A stretch of 64,000 nucleotides of DNA from Nemertoderma westbladi. Taxonomy: Eukaryota; Xenacoelomorpha; Nemertodermatida; Nemertodermatidae. A model generated the notes under the pieces. The model searched no databases. It was not told the origin of the DNA and saw only the letters and a list, made by a program, of their open reading frames with translations. The stretch is from assembly GCA_032718475.1 (NCBI GenBank), contig JAUCBJ010003058.1:1-64000 (forward strand), in the 5' to 3' direction. Below, one piece after another: positions 24,501 to 36,500 of this stretch. A program made the position numbers and the translations under genes. Position 1 is the stretch's first letter. Each line of letters begins with the position of its first letter.

Positions 24501-27492
24501 TTTGATTTTGCTGTTTATTTCATTATTTGTTTCTGACTGGTCATTATACAAAAAATTCAATTCATGTTATATACGTTTTAATTGTTATTAATTTGCATAC
24601 AATTGCCTACAACAAAATTGTATTCAATCAAACTGTGTTAGAGATTGTAGCCTGCCACTACCATATCAACATGCGTAGGGAAATTATTAATTAATTATTC
24701 AATAAAGGGTTTGGTAATTACAAAGAACGATAATAAAGAACGGCAATGGAGGGGGATTATTAGTTTGAGAGCAAGCGAACCATAAAACATGAGAGAAGGG
24801 CTTAATTGCACGTAAATTTAATGTTACGTTTTTAGCAAACAATATTTTTATGTTAAGAAATAACATAACAGTAACGATCTAAATAAACATTATGCCGTTG
24901 TTATTTTAATGTCATTAAAAATACAATAATAATGATAAGGAATAACATAAAAGTAATGATATATGTAACCATCCTGGCTTTGTTATTTTAATGTTATTAA
25001 AAACGAAATAATAACGTTAGTATATAACGTCATATTTCTTGGCCAATTTACAGTTTTTTTATCGTTAATCTAACAATTTGAAATAATGTTATCTATGTCA
25101 TTAAATAACATTTTAGTAACAGCTTTTTAACAATACATTGTTTGCAGGGGAGCAGGTTACATAGATGGTCTTTTCTAACCAAAACAATAAACAATAACAT
25201 TACCAATTGAGAGAAATGAGCAGGTTACAGAGGCGGGATTTCCTAACCAAAACAATAAACGATCACTTAACTAATTGAGGGAAAGGAGCAGGTTACAGAG
25301 GCGGGATTTTCTAACCAAAACAATAACGATCACTTAACTAATTGAGGGAAAGGAGCATGTTACAGAGGCGGGATTTTCTAACCAAAACAATAAACGATCA
25401 TTTAACTAATTGAGGGAAAGGGGCAGGTTACAGAGGCCGGATTTTCTAACCAAAACAATAAACGGTCACTTTACAAAATGAAGGAAATGAGCAGGTTACA
25501 GAGGCGGGCCTTTCTAACCAAAACAATAAACGGTCACTTTACCAAATCAGAGAAAGGAGCAGGTTACAGAGGCGGGATTTTCTAACCAAAACAAACGGTC
25601 AGCCGGTAGGCTTACCAGTACCGTATTTAAATGGTAGGCTACACAGTAGCCCTACAGCAGTACCGGTGCCGGTACCGGTACTAAAATACCTGCTTTATAC
25701 CTACATCTCTACATGCAATACTGCAAAATAGTGCTCTATATACTAATACCGGTACTGATAGCCTGAGAGAACAGCAGTAGAGAAACCGGTAGCATGGAAC
25801 CTAACGGTAAATTTCTGGAGGACTAAAAAGTAAAAAAAAACTAATACCGGTACTGATAGCCTGAGAGAACAGCAGTAGAGAAACCGGTAGCATGGAGCCT
25901 AACGGTAAATTTCTGGAGGACATAAAAAGTAAAAAAAAGGACATCATGAGTGATTTAAACGGACAATAAAAATTATTGCGATTTTTATTGTCCGTTTAAA
26001 TCACTCATGATGTCCTTTTTTTTGACTTTTTATTATTATATTTTTTATTTTATTGTATTATTGCGATTATTATGTGTTGTGTTGCACGCATTCATTCTGA
26101 ACAACACTTTTAGAAGACCGTTGTTGTAGGCCTGCTATGCCAGCCTACATTTTGCTTACCTTTTCTAAAGCAATATTAAGATCAGCTGTTTGTTGGGATC
26201 CAGCTACTACCATATCCCTAGTAGAATCATGCATAGCCAAGTCGTTTATGAATACATTCGCAACGTTCAAATCGCCCAGATTACGTAACCTGAAATTAAG
26301 TCGCTCATATCAGCAAGGTTTATACTGTCGTTATACAGTAAATAAAATAGGGTTTATTCACCGCCCGAAATGAGACGAAGCGACCGTGGCCACTAAACCA
26401 GATCGACGTACCACCCGCCGCGGCGACACACATAAAGAACAAGTGTTTGAACTCAACATCATAAGAATCACTGTACTGTATGTATTGTTTTGGGGTCATT
26501 GACCGGTGATACCTACACTGGGTTGCAGAGGAATATGAATTGATCCCATTGTTCTATGTAAATCATTTGACCTCGAAGAACTAGTTGGTAAGTAACAGAT
26601 CCAGAGCTTTTATCTAAATGAATAAATGGTAAGATTTTTAACAACGGCTATGTCTCACACCAGTTATGACAAGTACAGTAATAATGTACTGTACTGTGTA
26701 TAATATGACTAAGCCTACATTGTATTTTTTAGATACATAACTTTCATGGAATTGTTTATTTATTAAACATCTTTCAGACGGTAAGGGCGACACCGACTAT
26801 TCTTATAGTCTCTGAATCACATATGGGTTAAATAACTTTCTCTTGGAGTTTTTGTTCAGGGTTGAAAAGTGTTGTAAGCGTCACGGACGGGGGGACGCGC
26901 ATTTGTTATCCTCATATGTATACAATATACAATTCTTAGTCCAGGAGAAATGGGGTCGAACCATAAAGTAGGGTACGGACGCAATTTTTTTTGGCTTAAA
27001 TTGTAGTATAGGGGTGGGATAACACAAAACAGTCCATAAAAACTTCTGAGACCTTGAGCAATTTTTTTATGCAACTTTCAATTTGAGAGTTAACATTTTA
27101 AACTCTATTTCAGCGATAGTTTTACGTACGTAGTGTTTGCACTGCCAGAATCTTTCACTTTCATGTCCATCATAGTTTACAGTTGTAAATTACAATCCAT
27201 GTTACCATAGTAACGGGGTTGAGGACAGTACTGCAAGAATGACTGGATCTCCTCTACTCCAAATACAGGAGTATAGCTAGCTATATCGAGTATGGTCAGC
27301 ATTACAAAATCCTTGACACCATAGCAACGGGTCATGATAACTGGTTTGCAGAAAATATGGCATATACTTTTCAATTATGAACAACCCACTTGGTCAACCC
27401 ATTTGAATATCTGAGGTGTGGTTATATTAGCAGTTGATATAGAAACATGAATATACAGTACACCATGTCCTAGAATGTCGTTATTCAGGAAC

Positions 27493-27526
<34 letters not shown>

Positions 27527-30500
27527 ATTAGGTGGCTAGTGGGCTTTGGGGTCAGCATACGGTTGCATTACGGGTTCAGCGGGTCAGGCAATCTACCAAG
27601 TTTGCGAAATTGCAAACATTATTTTATAATAGTTCATGATCATGGATTTAAGTGATAGTAGTGTTAAAAGACGCGCAAGACTCTGCGCTTACCAATGACA
27701 TAAGCCATGTGTGAAATGATTTAGACTAAATGTGTATTTAAATCGATCAAAATCACCTTCCACAGAAAATAATGTAAGAAATTATCTGAGCACTGCCTAG
27801 TGACGTCAAATTTGTAGCAGCCAATAACAAAAATTGGAAATTGGCTTCCCGGGCTTGCTTAAACCTGCAATTTCGACCGTTTCCGTTTTTACAAAAAACA
27901 CACCTGGCCACTCGATTCAGGGCACCTTGCTACCCCTATTAGATTGTTTCTAGCCTAACAATTTTTTCGCGAACAACCCGAAAAACCCTGTTACGAAATG
28001 TTCTAATTTTTTTTGGACTTTGAAGCTAAGACATAACATGAACAAGTATAATTGTCAAAATTGTATTATAAACTCTGGCAAAGAAATGATCCGGACTTCA
28101 ATTTGATGCCAATAAACGACTTGATGTAATATTTCTGACATAGGGAAGGAAATGCCGAATTTTTTGAAATCATAAATCTTTTGACCAAAAATATTTATAG
28201 AATTTGAAAATTGAATAGTTTGGCCATACTTTGGAACAAAGTTTTGCATCTGTAGGGTAATTTTAATTTTTACCCTCTGGTTGACACATTTTCAACCCTG
28301 CCTTTCTTTATGTTCTTACCTGATGCCTTGCTTACGACACCATGCGCTGTAAGTTCAAACATGTTGTTTAAATACGCGTCAATCTAAAATAAAAACAAAA
28401 TTAAACAAATAATATACAGCGGGTACCAGTACGTATTACAACTTACAGTAGATCAGCTGATTACATTCATTATAAACAATGATCTTATATTAGTTTACCG
28501 GTACCGAGGACTGTATGTTGAGTAACAGCGTTTCAATAATATTTATAAACTTAACGATAACTTTTATGCCAATAATTTTATTCTAAAATTGAAACATACT
28601 GTATAGCGACTGTCTTTTAAACTTATTTAGTTTAATTTTTCTGTCAAATTTTATTTGCCTTCAGCAAATAAATCATGTATTATATCCGTATATTCCTGTT
28701 AAACATTGGTATCGGTAGGCCTACAGTATACATAATCTTATATTCTTATCCACTACAGCACTAACTGACTATCACATATATCGCAATCTACATACATATT
28801 AAAAAACAACCCACTACCGGTACCAATTGCTACTGTACTAACACGACAGCAGAACTAACAACACTGCCGGACTTAGATCATGAATTGACTTTCATAGTGT
28901 ACATATAGGCCTATAGATATTGAAATTCCTACACTTTTCTCTTTTTTACTTTATTTTTAAGGAAGGATAGTTTAAATCAAGTCTATTTTCCCTAATTTGA
29001 TACTGTTCAGAAGGTTGAGTCCGTTGGCTTCCTTTTTGGTAAGACAATTAGCAATTTGACCAGGACACCAGTTTACAGATTTTATTTCTCCACGCTCCAG
29101 GGATTGTTTAATTTCCCCAATGTCTATTCTTAAGCGTTTATCATCAATGTTGTTGAATGTATTGCCTCAATCACACTTCGGTTATCAACATAGGCATCTA
29201 TAGGAAGGGTAGACATACCAAGTTTTTTTAAACCAAGTAATTCCAGAAGCAAGATTCGAATGTAAACAGATTCTTCTATTCCCTCTTGAAGACTTCATGT
29301 TTCAGCTGCAATAGTTCAATGGACTACACGCTTTATTTTGTTAACAGTCCAAGAAAGAGGACAAGATCGTTTGTTACTACCACATATGAATATAACATAT
29401 GCCATGGTGCTGTTAATTCCATCAGACAGATTCGCCAGTGCTGCATCGGTAAATAAGACCAAATGTCATTCCGAGATTTGTCCAAGATATGGGAAAATAA
29501 TGTAAGCGTCATCTTCTTGTGTTTTATGGAGAACTTTACAGACTCGAACCATATTTTAAAATATTAGATTCTTAAAATGTGTGCTTAACTCAATAAGATC
29601 AAACGACTAATCAGGACATGACCCTTGAACTAGCCAATTCAACTTTCCAACCATTGATCGATAAAGAGAATTGTCTAACTTTTCGAGCTTTTCACATTTC
29701 AATTTATTTTTGTCCAGTTTTGGAATTGTTATACTGTTAAGATAGTTATTTTGACTGAGAATAATTTTTCCGGGATATTGAGCAATTTCGAATCCAATAT
29801 ATTTGAAGTTTCCTACCATTTCTTTTCCCACTAAAAATTGTTTTGTACGCTTTGATATTATTCTAGATTCGAAAATATCATTACCAGCATGCAAAAAATC
29901 ATCAATATGTGAAACAAGCAAACCACAAATGCCATCATCATTACTGTATGTAAATAAAGCCGGATCTAAAGATGACTGTTGGCACCCGAGAGAAGAAAGC
30001 TTTTCAACTACACTGATGTAAAATTGCCTCGCAGCATCATTAAGTCCATATAAGCATTTCTTTAGTGACCATATATACAACCATTAGGAAGATTAGTCAT
30101 TTGGTGGAATAATAAATACATTACAGTCCAGCGACCGCCCTTGAAGAAAAGCTGATTTAATGTATGTCGTTTTTAAAATCTACTGTTTCCCCGTTACAAC
30201 AGCCAAAAATGCACGAAGAGTTGATTTACTAACAGTTGGAGAATCAGTAACTAAATCAACCTCATCTTCAAAATCATGCACAACCAGGCGAGCTCGAACC
30301 TCAGACCCTTTATACCACAAAATCCAACGAGTAGATAGGCAACACTGTCCTTCATATTTAACATTTTCATAAACTTGAAATTGAGCAGTTTTTACAGTTC
30401 TACCTTTTTAGCTTCTTCACATTCGAGAGACCATCAATCTCAGGAATAGATGGGAGTTCTTCAACCTTGTCTCACCATTCAACATTTCCTAAGTCAACAC

Positions 30501-33500
30501 TTCTACTAGTACCATCTTCTTGTTTCACATTATACCAATTTCCATATTTTCCAGTAGCTTTTCCGGCCCGTTTAATTAAGTACAGTTGCTGATGTCCATT
30601 CATTTGAATCAGAATTCCGAAATTCTATTTTGGTTGAAGGTTTCAGCAAGGACTTGTGATTAGCTAACTGATTGATGGCTGTTGCTTTAGTTGTTTCACT
30701 TATTACTGGCAAGTTTGGAAAAGCTTGTATTGTCACTGAAGAATCTATTTGTGCATACTCACTATTCCTGTCTTCTAATAAATTGAGATGCATGTATCAT
30801 TAGAAAGGTTAACTCCTGGAAGCAACTCCTGAATATTGCTATTTCTTGGTTTGGATCTTTCCAAGCTAGAACCAGTGATGTCAATATCAGTTGCGTTAAG
30901 ATATTTCAAAGCAATGAGTTCTTGGGGAGGAGTAAGAAAAGTAATAATAATGTTTTTTATACTTGAAATATAATCAAAAATGCTTCCCAATTCCAGTCGC
31001 TTGTAGTCTTCGAAATCCTCGAACTTTTCTAAACTGTCTTCTAACTCATCTTTGCCTAATTTTAATTTAAGAAACTTAATTAGCTCGTCAAACCCCTGTT
31101 CGGTTTTCAAATCATCTAGAGGAATTTCATCAAACACCTTTTCCCGGATTTTAGATTTCTCATCTTCCAGAAGAGATAGTGCAATGGCGATGTCCTGTTT
31201 CTCTTTAGGCAGTTCGGTTATTTCACACCATGCCAATAGTTCACCTGTTTGTATCTTTCAAATGATTTAGATTCTTTATTAAACGAAGGCGGATTCAGTT
31301 TTATGGATGTTGATGCCATGTTTGGTGGTAAACCCTGAAATATACCGGTAGTAAACCCAGAAGGCAAAACAACTTCTTTAGATCAACTAATCTGGATCAC
31401 AAAGATAGAAAATAATAAAGTAAATAAAATAAAATAACGCCACACAACAGTTCCACTCTTTAATAGTAAATGCTCGCCACTCTCTAACGCCAAATAGTAA
31501 ACGCTCACCTCTCATTAACACCGAAGTTCAAGTTGAACACCAGTAGATTGTCACCAAACGCTTTCTACCATTGTTAAACATTGGTATCGGTATACATAAT
31601 CTTATATTCTTATCCACTACAGCACTAACTGACTATCACATATCGCAATCTACATATATTAAAAAACAACCCACCACTGGTACCAATTGCTACTGTACTA
31701 TCAGGACAGCAGAACTAACAACAATGCCGGACTTAGATCATGAATTGACTTTCATAGTGTACATATATAGATATTGACAATTCCGTTCTCGAAAAGGCAA
31801 TAATTATAGTATATTTTAGTTCAGTAAGATTACACAGCTGTAATGGGTTATGTTGGGATCTCGAGGTGTCATGCGCTCCATAGCAATCCGTTGTCAAATT
31901 ACCCAGGGAACTTTCCACATTCGGTGATATCCAGTGTCCGTATGTTGGCGGGGAAGGAAGGTTAAAAGATGGCCATCACCTATGTTGCCATAGCATCCTG
32001 CACAATCGGACGTGAACCGGCGAATTCTCAAGGTGATATCAGTGACTGGATTATCCACAGGGCTGCAGGGTGCAACTGGGTTTTGCCAATGGGATGCCGC
32101 TATACGTTTAGAATACCTCATTCAGTACATGTATTACAGTACTACAGTATGTATGTATTATTTGCGGTAGTTTGTTGTATACGCGGAAACACATTTAATA
32201 AATAACCTTCCAGAATAAATTACCTACAAAGATTTTAATATTCACAAAATACGTAGATAAAATAGCTAGCTACATAGCTCTCTCTAACATTTGAAGTTAA
32301 GAACTATTTACATACTTGTGTGTAATGTAGCACTTTACAGTGTGATGATCTGAGTGCTTTGTTACACGAACGAACGAGTGAGTGAGTGAAAATAAAGCCA
32401 CGAGGATCAGAACACTGTAAAGTACTTTGCAACAAGTATGTATGTAGTTTTATTACAAAATTGTAACATTACGAAATGATTGTATATATATTATAAGTGA
32501 TAGAGACTGCACAAATTAAATAAGTTGCTGTATAAATAAATGTAAAAATGACATAAATCATGTTATAAATAAGGGGCCGTCCAAGTATGACGTCAGCACT
32601 TTAGGGGGGGGGGGGGGGGGGGGTTGGGAAAATCTGATGACGTGCTGATGAGGGGAGGGGAGGGGGTCAGCCAAAATCTGACGTCAGCATGTTCATTTAT
32701 AGTTGCTAGAAGAGATATAGCAGAAGAGTAAATTGTTCGAAGCCCCCGAAGGCCCGTAGCACGACCTTCTGTTTCAGTTACCAGTCACCATGTTTCAGTG
32801 ATTAGGACGCGAATTTTTTTAATCTGATTTAGGGGAGGGGGGGGGGTGGGGGGGGTCAACGCCTATCTGATGACATCTGATTTAGGGGAGGGAGGGGGTC
32901 AACATTTTGGGGAAAAGTGCAGACGTCATACTTGGACGGCCCCTAAGTTAGCTTATATTTATGGCGGCGTTTGGAGCCATGTTAATAGTTTATAGCTACT
33001 GGTTATTAATAGCTATACCCCTACTACTTCTAGGATCGGCATGCTGCAATTGCAGCTGCATTTTTAAGAATGCTGTGCCGGCTTGTCAACAAAATTGCAC
33101 CCCCTACACCGCCTGCATAGCTATACCCCGCCTACCGGTAGGTAATGCAGTAGGCCTATCTGGCTGTCAGGCAAATACCACCTATTGTTTACGTGGTAAC
33201 CAATGACGCCGTAACTTTACAGCTCGCCATCATTGGTTACCACATAGACAAGGGACATTACAACACCCACTACAATACTAATTGCACAGGCCAATACGAT
33301 GCTGTAATGTCCTCTAAAGTTATAAAGTGCTAAATAACAACTCATTGTTAATACTAGCAGCGTTGAGTAATGTTACAATTTTGGAATAAAGTTCATTAAC
33401 ATGGAGCGGGCACCAAGAATTTCAAGCACTTTTTATCATTAGTTGGCCGTAGTCCTTTTTGGATACTAATCGAGTTCGCCAAGTCGACACCCCCTTCCAA

Positions 33501-36500
33501 ATGTTTTCCTCTAGCTAAAGTTTCCTTAATTTTTATATATAATGTTCTAGAACATAGTCTACGTTCATCCAACATAATATAGTATGTTGGTAGCTACTAT
33601 TTTCAAAATACTACCGTAGTTATTTAAAAAAAATTTATGAAATTTTTTTATTCTATTTACCTTTATTTCTTATTCTAGAATATTATTGCAATTTGAATTT
33701 CGGCATATCAATATTATTGCAAAATCAAATATTATGTTTGAGAGTATTTAAAATTTATGAAATCAATTAACACTATTGAATTGTCATTTACCATATATGA
33801 ACTGTGTTGTTGAACTACCATGTACATACTGTATATTATATATAAATACATTACTATTTTAATTAATTTATAATAAAAGGCAAAATGAATATTCTGTCAA
33901 TTCCATCGTTTGTTGATAATTACATGTACGTAGTTGTCGATGAAGTTACCAAGGAATGTGCCGCTATAGATCCGGGTGAACCAAAGAGGTTGTTGTATCA
34001 AATAGCAGCTCGCGGATGGACTCTAACACATGTGTTTATTACGCACCATCATCTGTGAGTCACTCCCTTTATAATATAAATCTTTGGATGTTTTATATAA
34101 GTTTTTGTTCTGGTAGACTTTGTATACCGGTATATCTTCACACTGTTACTTACAATTAATTAGCCTCTACATTAGGTACTAGGTAGGTTTCCAATATTGA
34201 CACAATCATGGTAATTTATTTTTACTCATAAACAACATGACTCGAACTCTTGTTATTTTCTGATGACGCGTACCCGACCCCCCCCCCCCCCAAATTTCTC
34301 TACAAATCTTTATCATATTGCTTGAAATTTGAAACACAACTAGTTCAACTCTATCGTGGTTGTTACCATGGAGCCAGACTTTTTGGTTTTGCTCTTAAAT
34401 TTTTTTTAATAAGCGTTTTAAAAAAAGTTCGTATCAACCTTAACAACCTTCGTATCGCCGTCATTCTTCATATCACTAGAGATATTGCGCGATTTTTTCA
34501 TATGACTAGAAAGCAAAGCTTGCGTTGCAAGGATTCTAAATATGTAACAAAATATAAGAAAGCTTGCGTTGCAAGGATTCTAAATACTGTATTTAACAAA
34601 ATATAAGAAAGCTTGCGCGACGCAAGTTAATTTAAATTGCAAAGTTACTATTTAAAACACTAATACAACTAGGTAGTAGTATAATATACCTACTACTATT
34701 AGTACGAGGTCGAGCGAACTGGGACAGTAGAAATGAGATCCTTCCAGGCTTCCCGATTCTCCATAGTTGTCCCAATTTCGTTTCTCCCAAGTTCAGTATC
34801 CCTTTCAAGTTGATCTATATATGTTATGTTGAAGACCTTACTCTTCAGGTGCCTGGAGTGATCTGATTTCCAGGCTGCTACCCGAGCCTTTGCTTTCCTA
34901 ACTTCTTTGTTCTTTTTGCTACTCTCTATCCATGATCCAAAGTACTACAGTAGAATTCGTCAACCTTCCTTAGTTGATTATTATCAATGGTTGTCAAATT
35001 TCCATCAACATTAAAGGTCATGAATTCGGTCTTGTTAGCATTTATAAGCAATCCAACCTCCTTAGCAACCCTATCCACTTTATTTAGTAGAAGCTGTGCA
35101 TCTGCTAGCGTATTAGAGAGCAGGGCGATGTCATCCGCAAAGTCGGTGTCTGTGACTTTAGTTGCCGGATATCTACTACTTCTGCGTTCTTGAAGTTGAA
35201 AACACTAATAATAAAATTTATTGTGTTGAAAATTTCAAGCAATACGATAAAGATTAAGCAACTGAGGTCTAATGTCTAGATCTATTGTTCAACAAGGCAA
35301 ACATTTATTATAGTGGTACTAGGTACTTTGAAACAGAGTAACATTAACAAAGAAGATCGCTCAGACAACGGGTACAATAATAGTCTGAAAATATAATCTC
35401 TATTTGGGGAGATTTACTGTTGACGTCTTTTTAATTAGGAAACCTATTAGGAAACCAGCTAACATCTCTGACATATAATAGAGAATGTCATTCACTCTAT
35501 ACAACTCAACTGTAATAAGGAGATGACAAATGAGGGATATTTCAATTAGTAATCTAATTACCGGTGTGTGTTCTGATACCCACGTATGGCTTGCGATGCT
35601 ACTACATTTTACATGACGGGGTTTGATACCCGAGTGGCACGTTAATTCTTATACTATTTACTATACCGCTACTGCTAAAGATATTTTACTGCAATCAATT
35701 TCGCATATCATTGTCACAATATCAAAAAATGGTTCAATGCCAATGATCTTCAAAATGATACGGCACATTGGTTGGTAAGACATATTTTATGTGTCGTTCA
35801 GCTATCAGATTGTACCGGTCCAACAGTCTCATTACTTTTTAGATAAAGAGGGAGGGAAATGTTATTGTAATAATTAAGGCTAAAGATGATGATTATAAAT
35901 ATGGATGGATAGATAGAATTATAGATTATGTAAAAACAATAACAAATACATTAACATATGTATAGGTATATACAATGTATAGGTATTGTCCAAAATAATA
36001 TGAATTTCCATTCATAAGCTTTGCAGCGTATTTCGGACTCAATTAAAGTTATTAGAAATTTCTACAGTTTGTTCCTAAGCAAAACACTTTAGACATGAGT
36101 GCTCACTTGAACCCTATCGATACAATCGGAATGGGAGGTTGTCGGTGGGGGAGTAAGGGAGTAAATAAATAGGATAGTTTAATAAATGGAGTGCTAAGTG
36201 AGGGTGGGACACTCCCTGCTTTATCGGTAACAGCCAAGAGAGAGGAGCCTTTGGGTTGCCTCCGGGGGTTCGTGTTCCCCACGTTCACCGATTACTTTGC
36301 TTTCCTTTTCTAAAAAAGTTATTTAAAGTGTTATTCATTAAAATCGAAAACATTACGATATGGGAATTAAACAATCTATATGATAATGATAAATTTCAAG
36401 TCCACTTTTACCACAAAGTTCCTATTTAATTTAGCCATCTGATTCCATTCTCAGTTTTTACAGCTCAATTTACATCTGTTACTACAGGGATCATTCAGGT

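Larger units (their letters stand above)
28697..31779 (-). mobile_element. Copia LTR retrotransposon, internally deleted, with 5-bp target duplication
   Basis: Two LTRs (28697-28925 and 31572-31779) share most bases and begin TGTTAAACATTGGTATCGG. ATTCC flanks both ends (28692-28696, 31780-31784). Reading on the minus strand, the right LTR is the 5' one. TGGTAGAAAGCG just inside it resembles a primer site for an internal fragment of initiator tRNA-Met. A purine-rich tract (AAAAAAGAGAAAAG) precedes the 3' LTR. The internal region is 2.65 kb, short for Copia. It keeps gag, the region before RT, and RT/RNase H pieces, while protease and most of integrase are gone. LTR differences (several indels) show it is not new. 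Confidence 0.9.
32489..33211. repeat. Interspersed repeat copy A, interrupted by two insertions
   Basis: Shared with 45202-45430: ATTATAAGTGATAGA, CTGTATAAATAAATGTAAAA, AAGTTAGCTTATATTTATGG, CCTACCGGTAGGTAATGCAG, CTATTGTTTACGTGGTA. Here it is split by a MITE at 32573-32943 and a LINE tail at 33022-33117. Confidence 0.85.

Noticed and set aside
26137-26373. Plus-strand open frame of 78 codons
   Set aside because: It is the complement of cyclase exon 8.
26404-26580. Longer exon 7 reading on to a donor near 26411 ([10 protein letters not shown])
   Set aside because: The phase does not match exon 8. The shorter exon ending at 26517 matches the LRGQM...FLCNP motif and both phases; the longer reading needs a frame change and passes a stop.
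32961-33206. Plus-strand 81-codon frame with Cys-rich stretch and signal-like start
   Set aside because: It runs through the inverted LINE tail and the interspersed repeat; composition comes from these elements.
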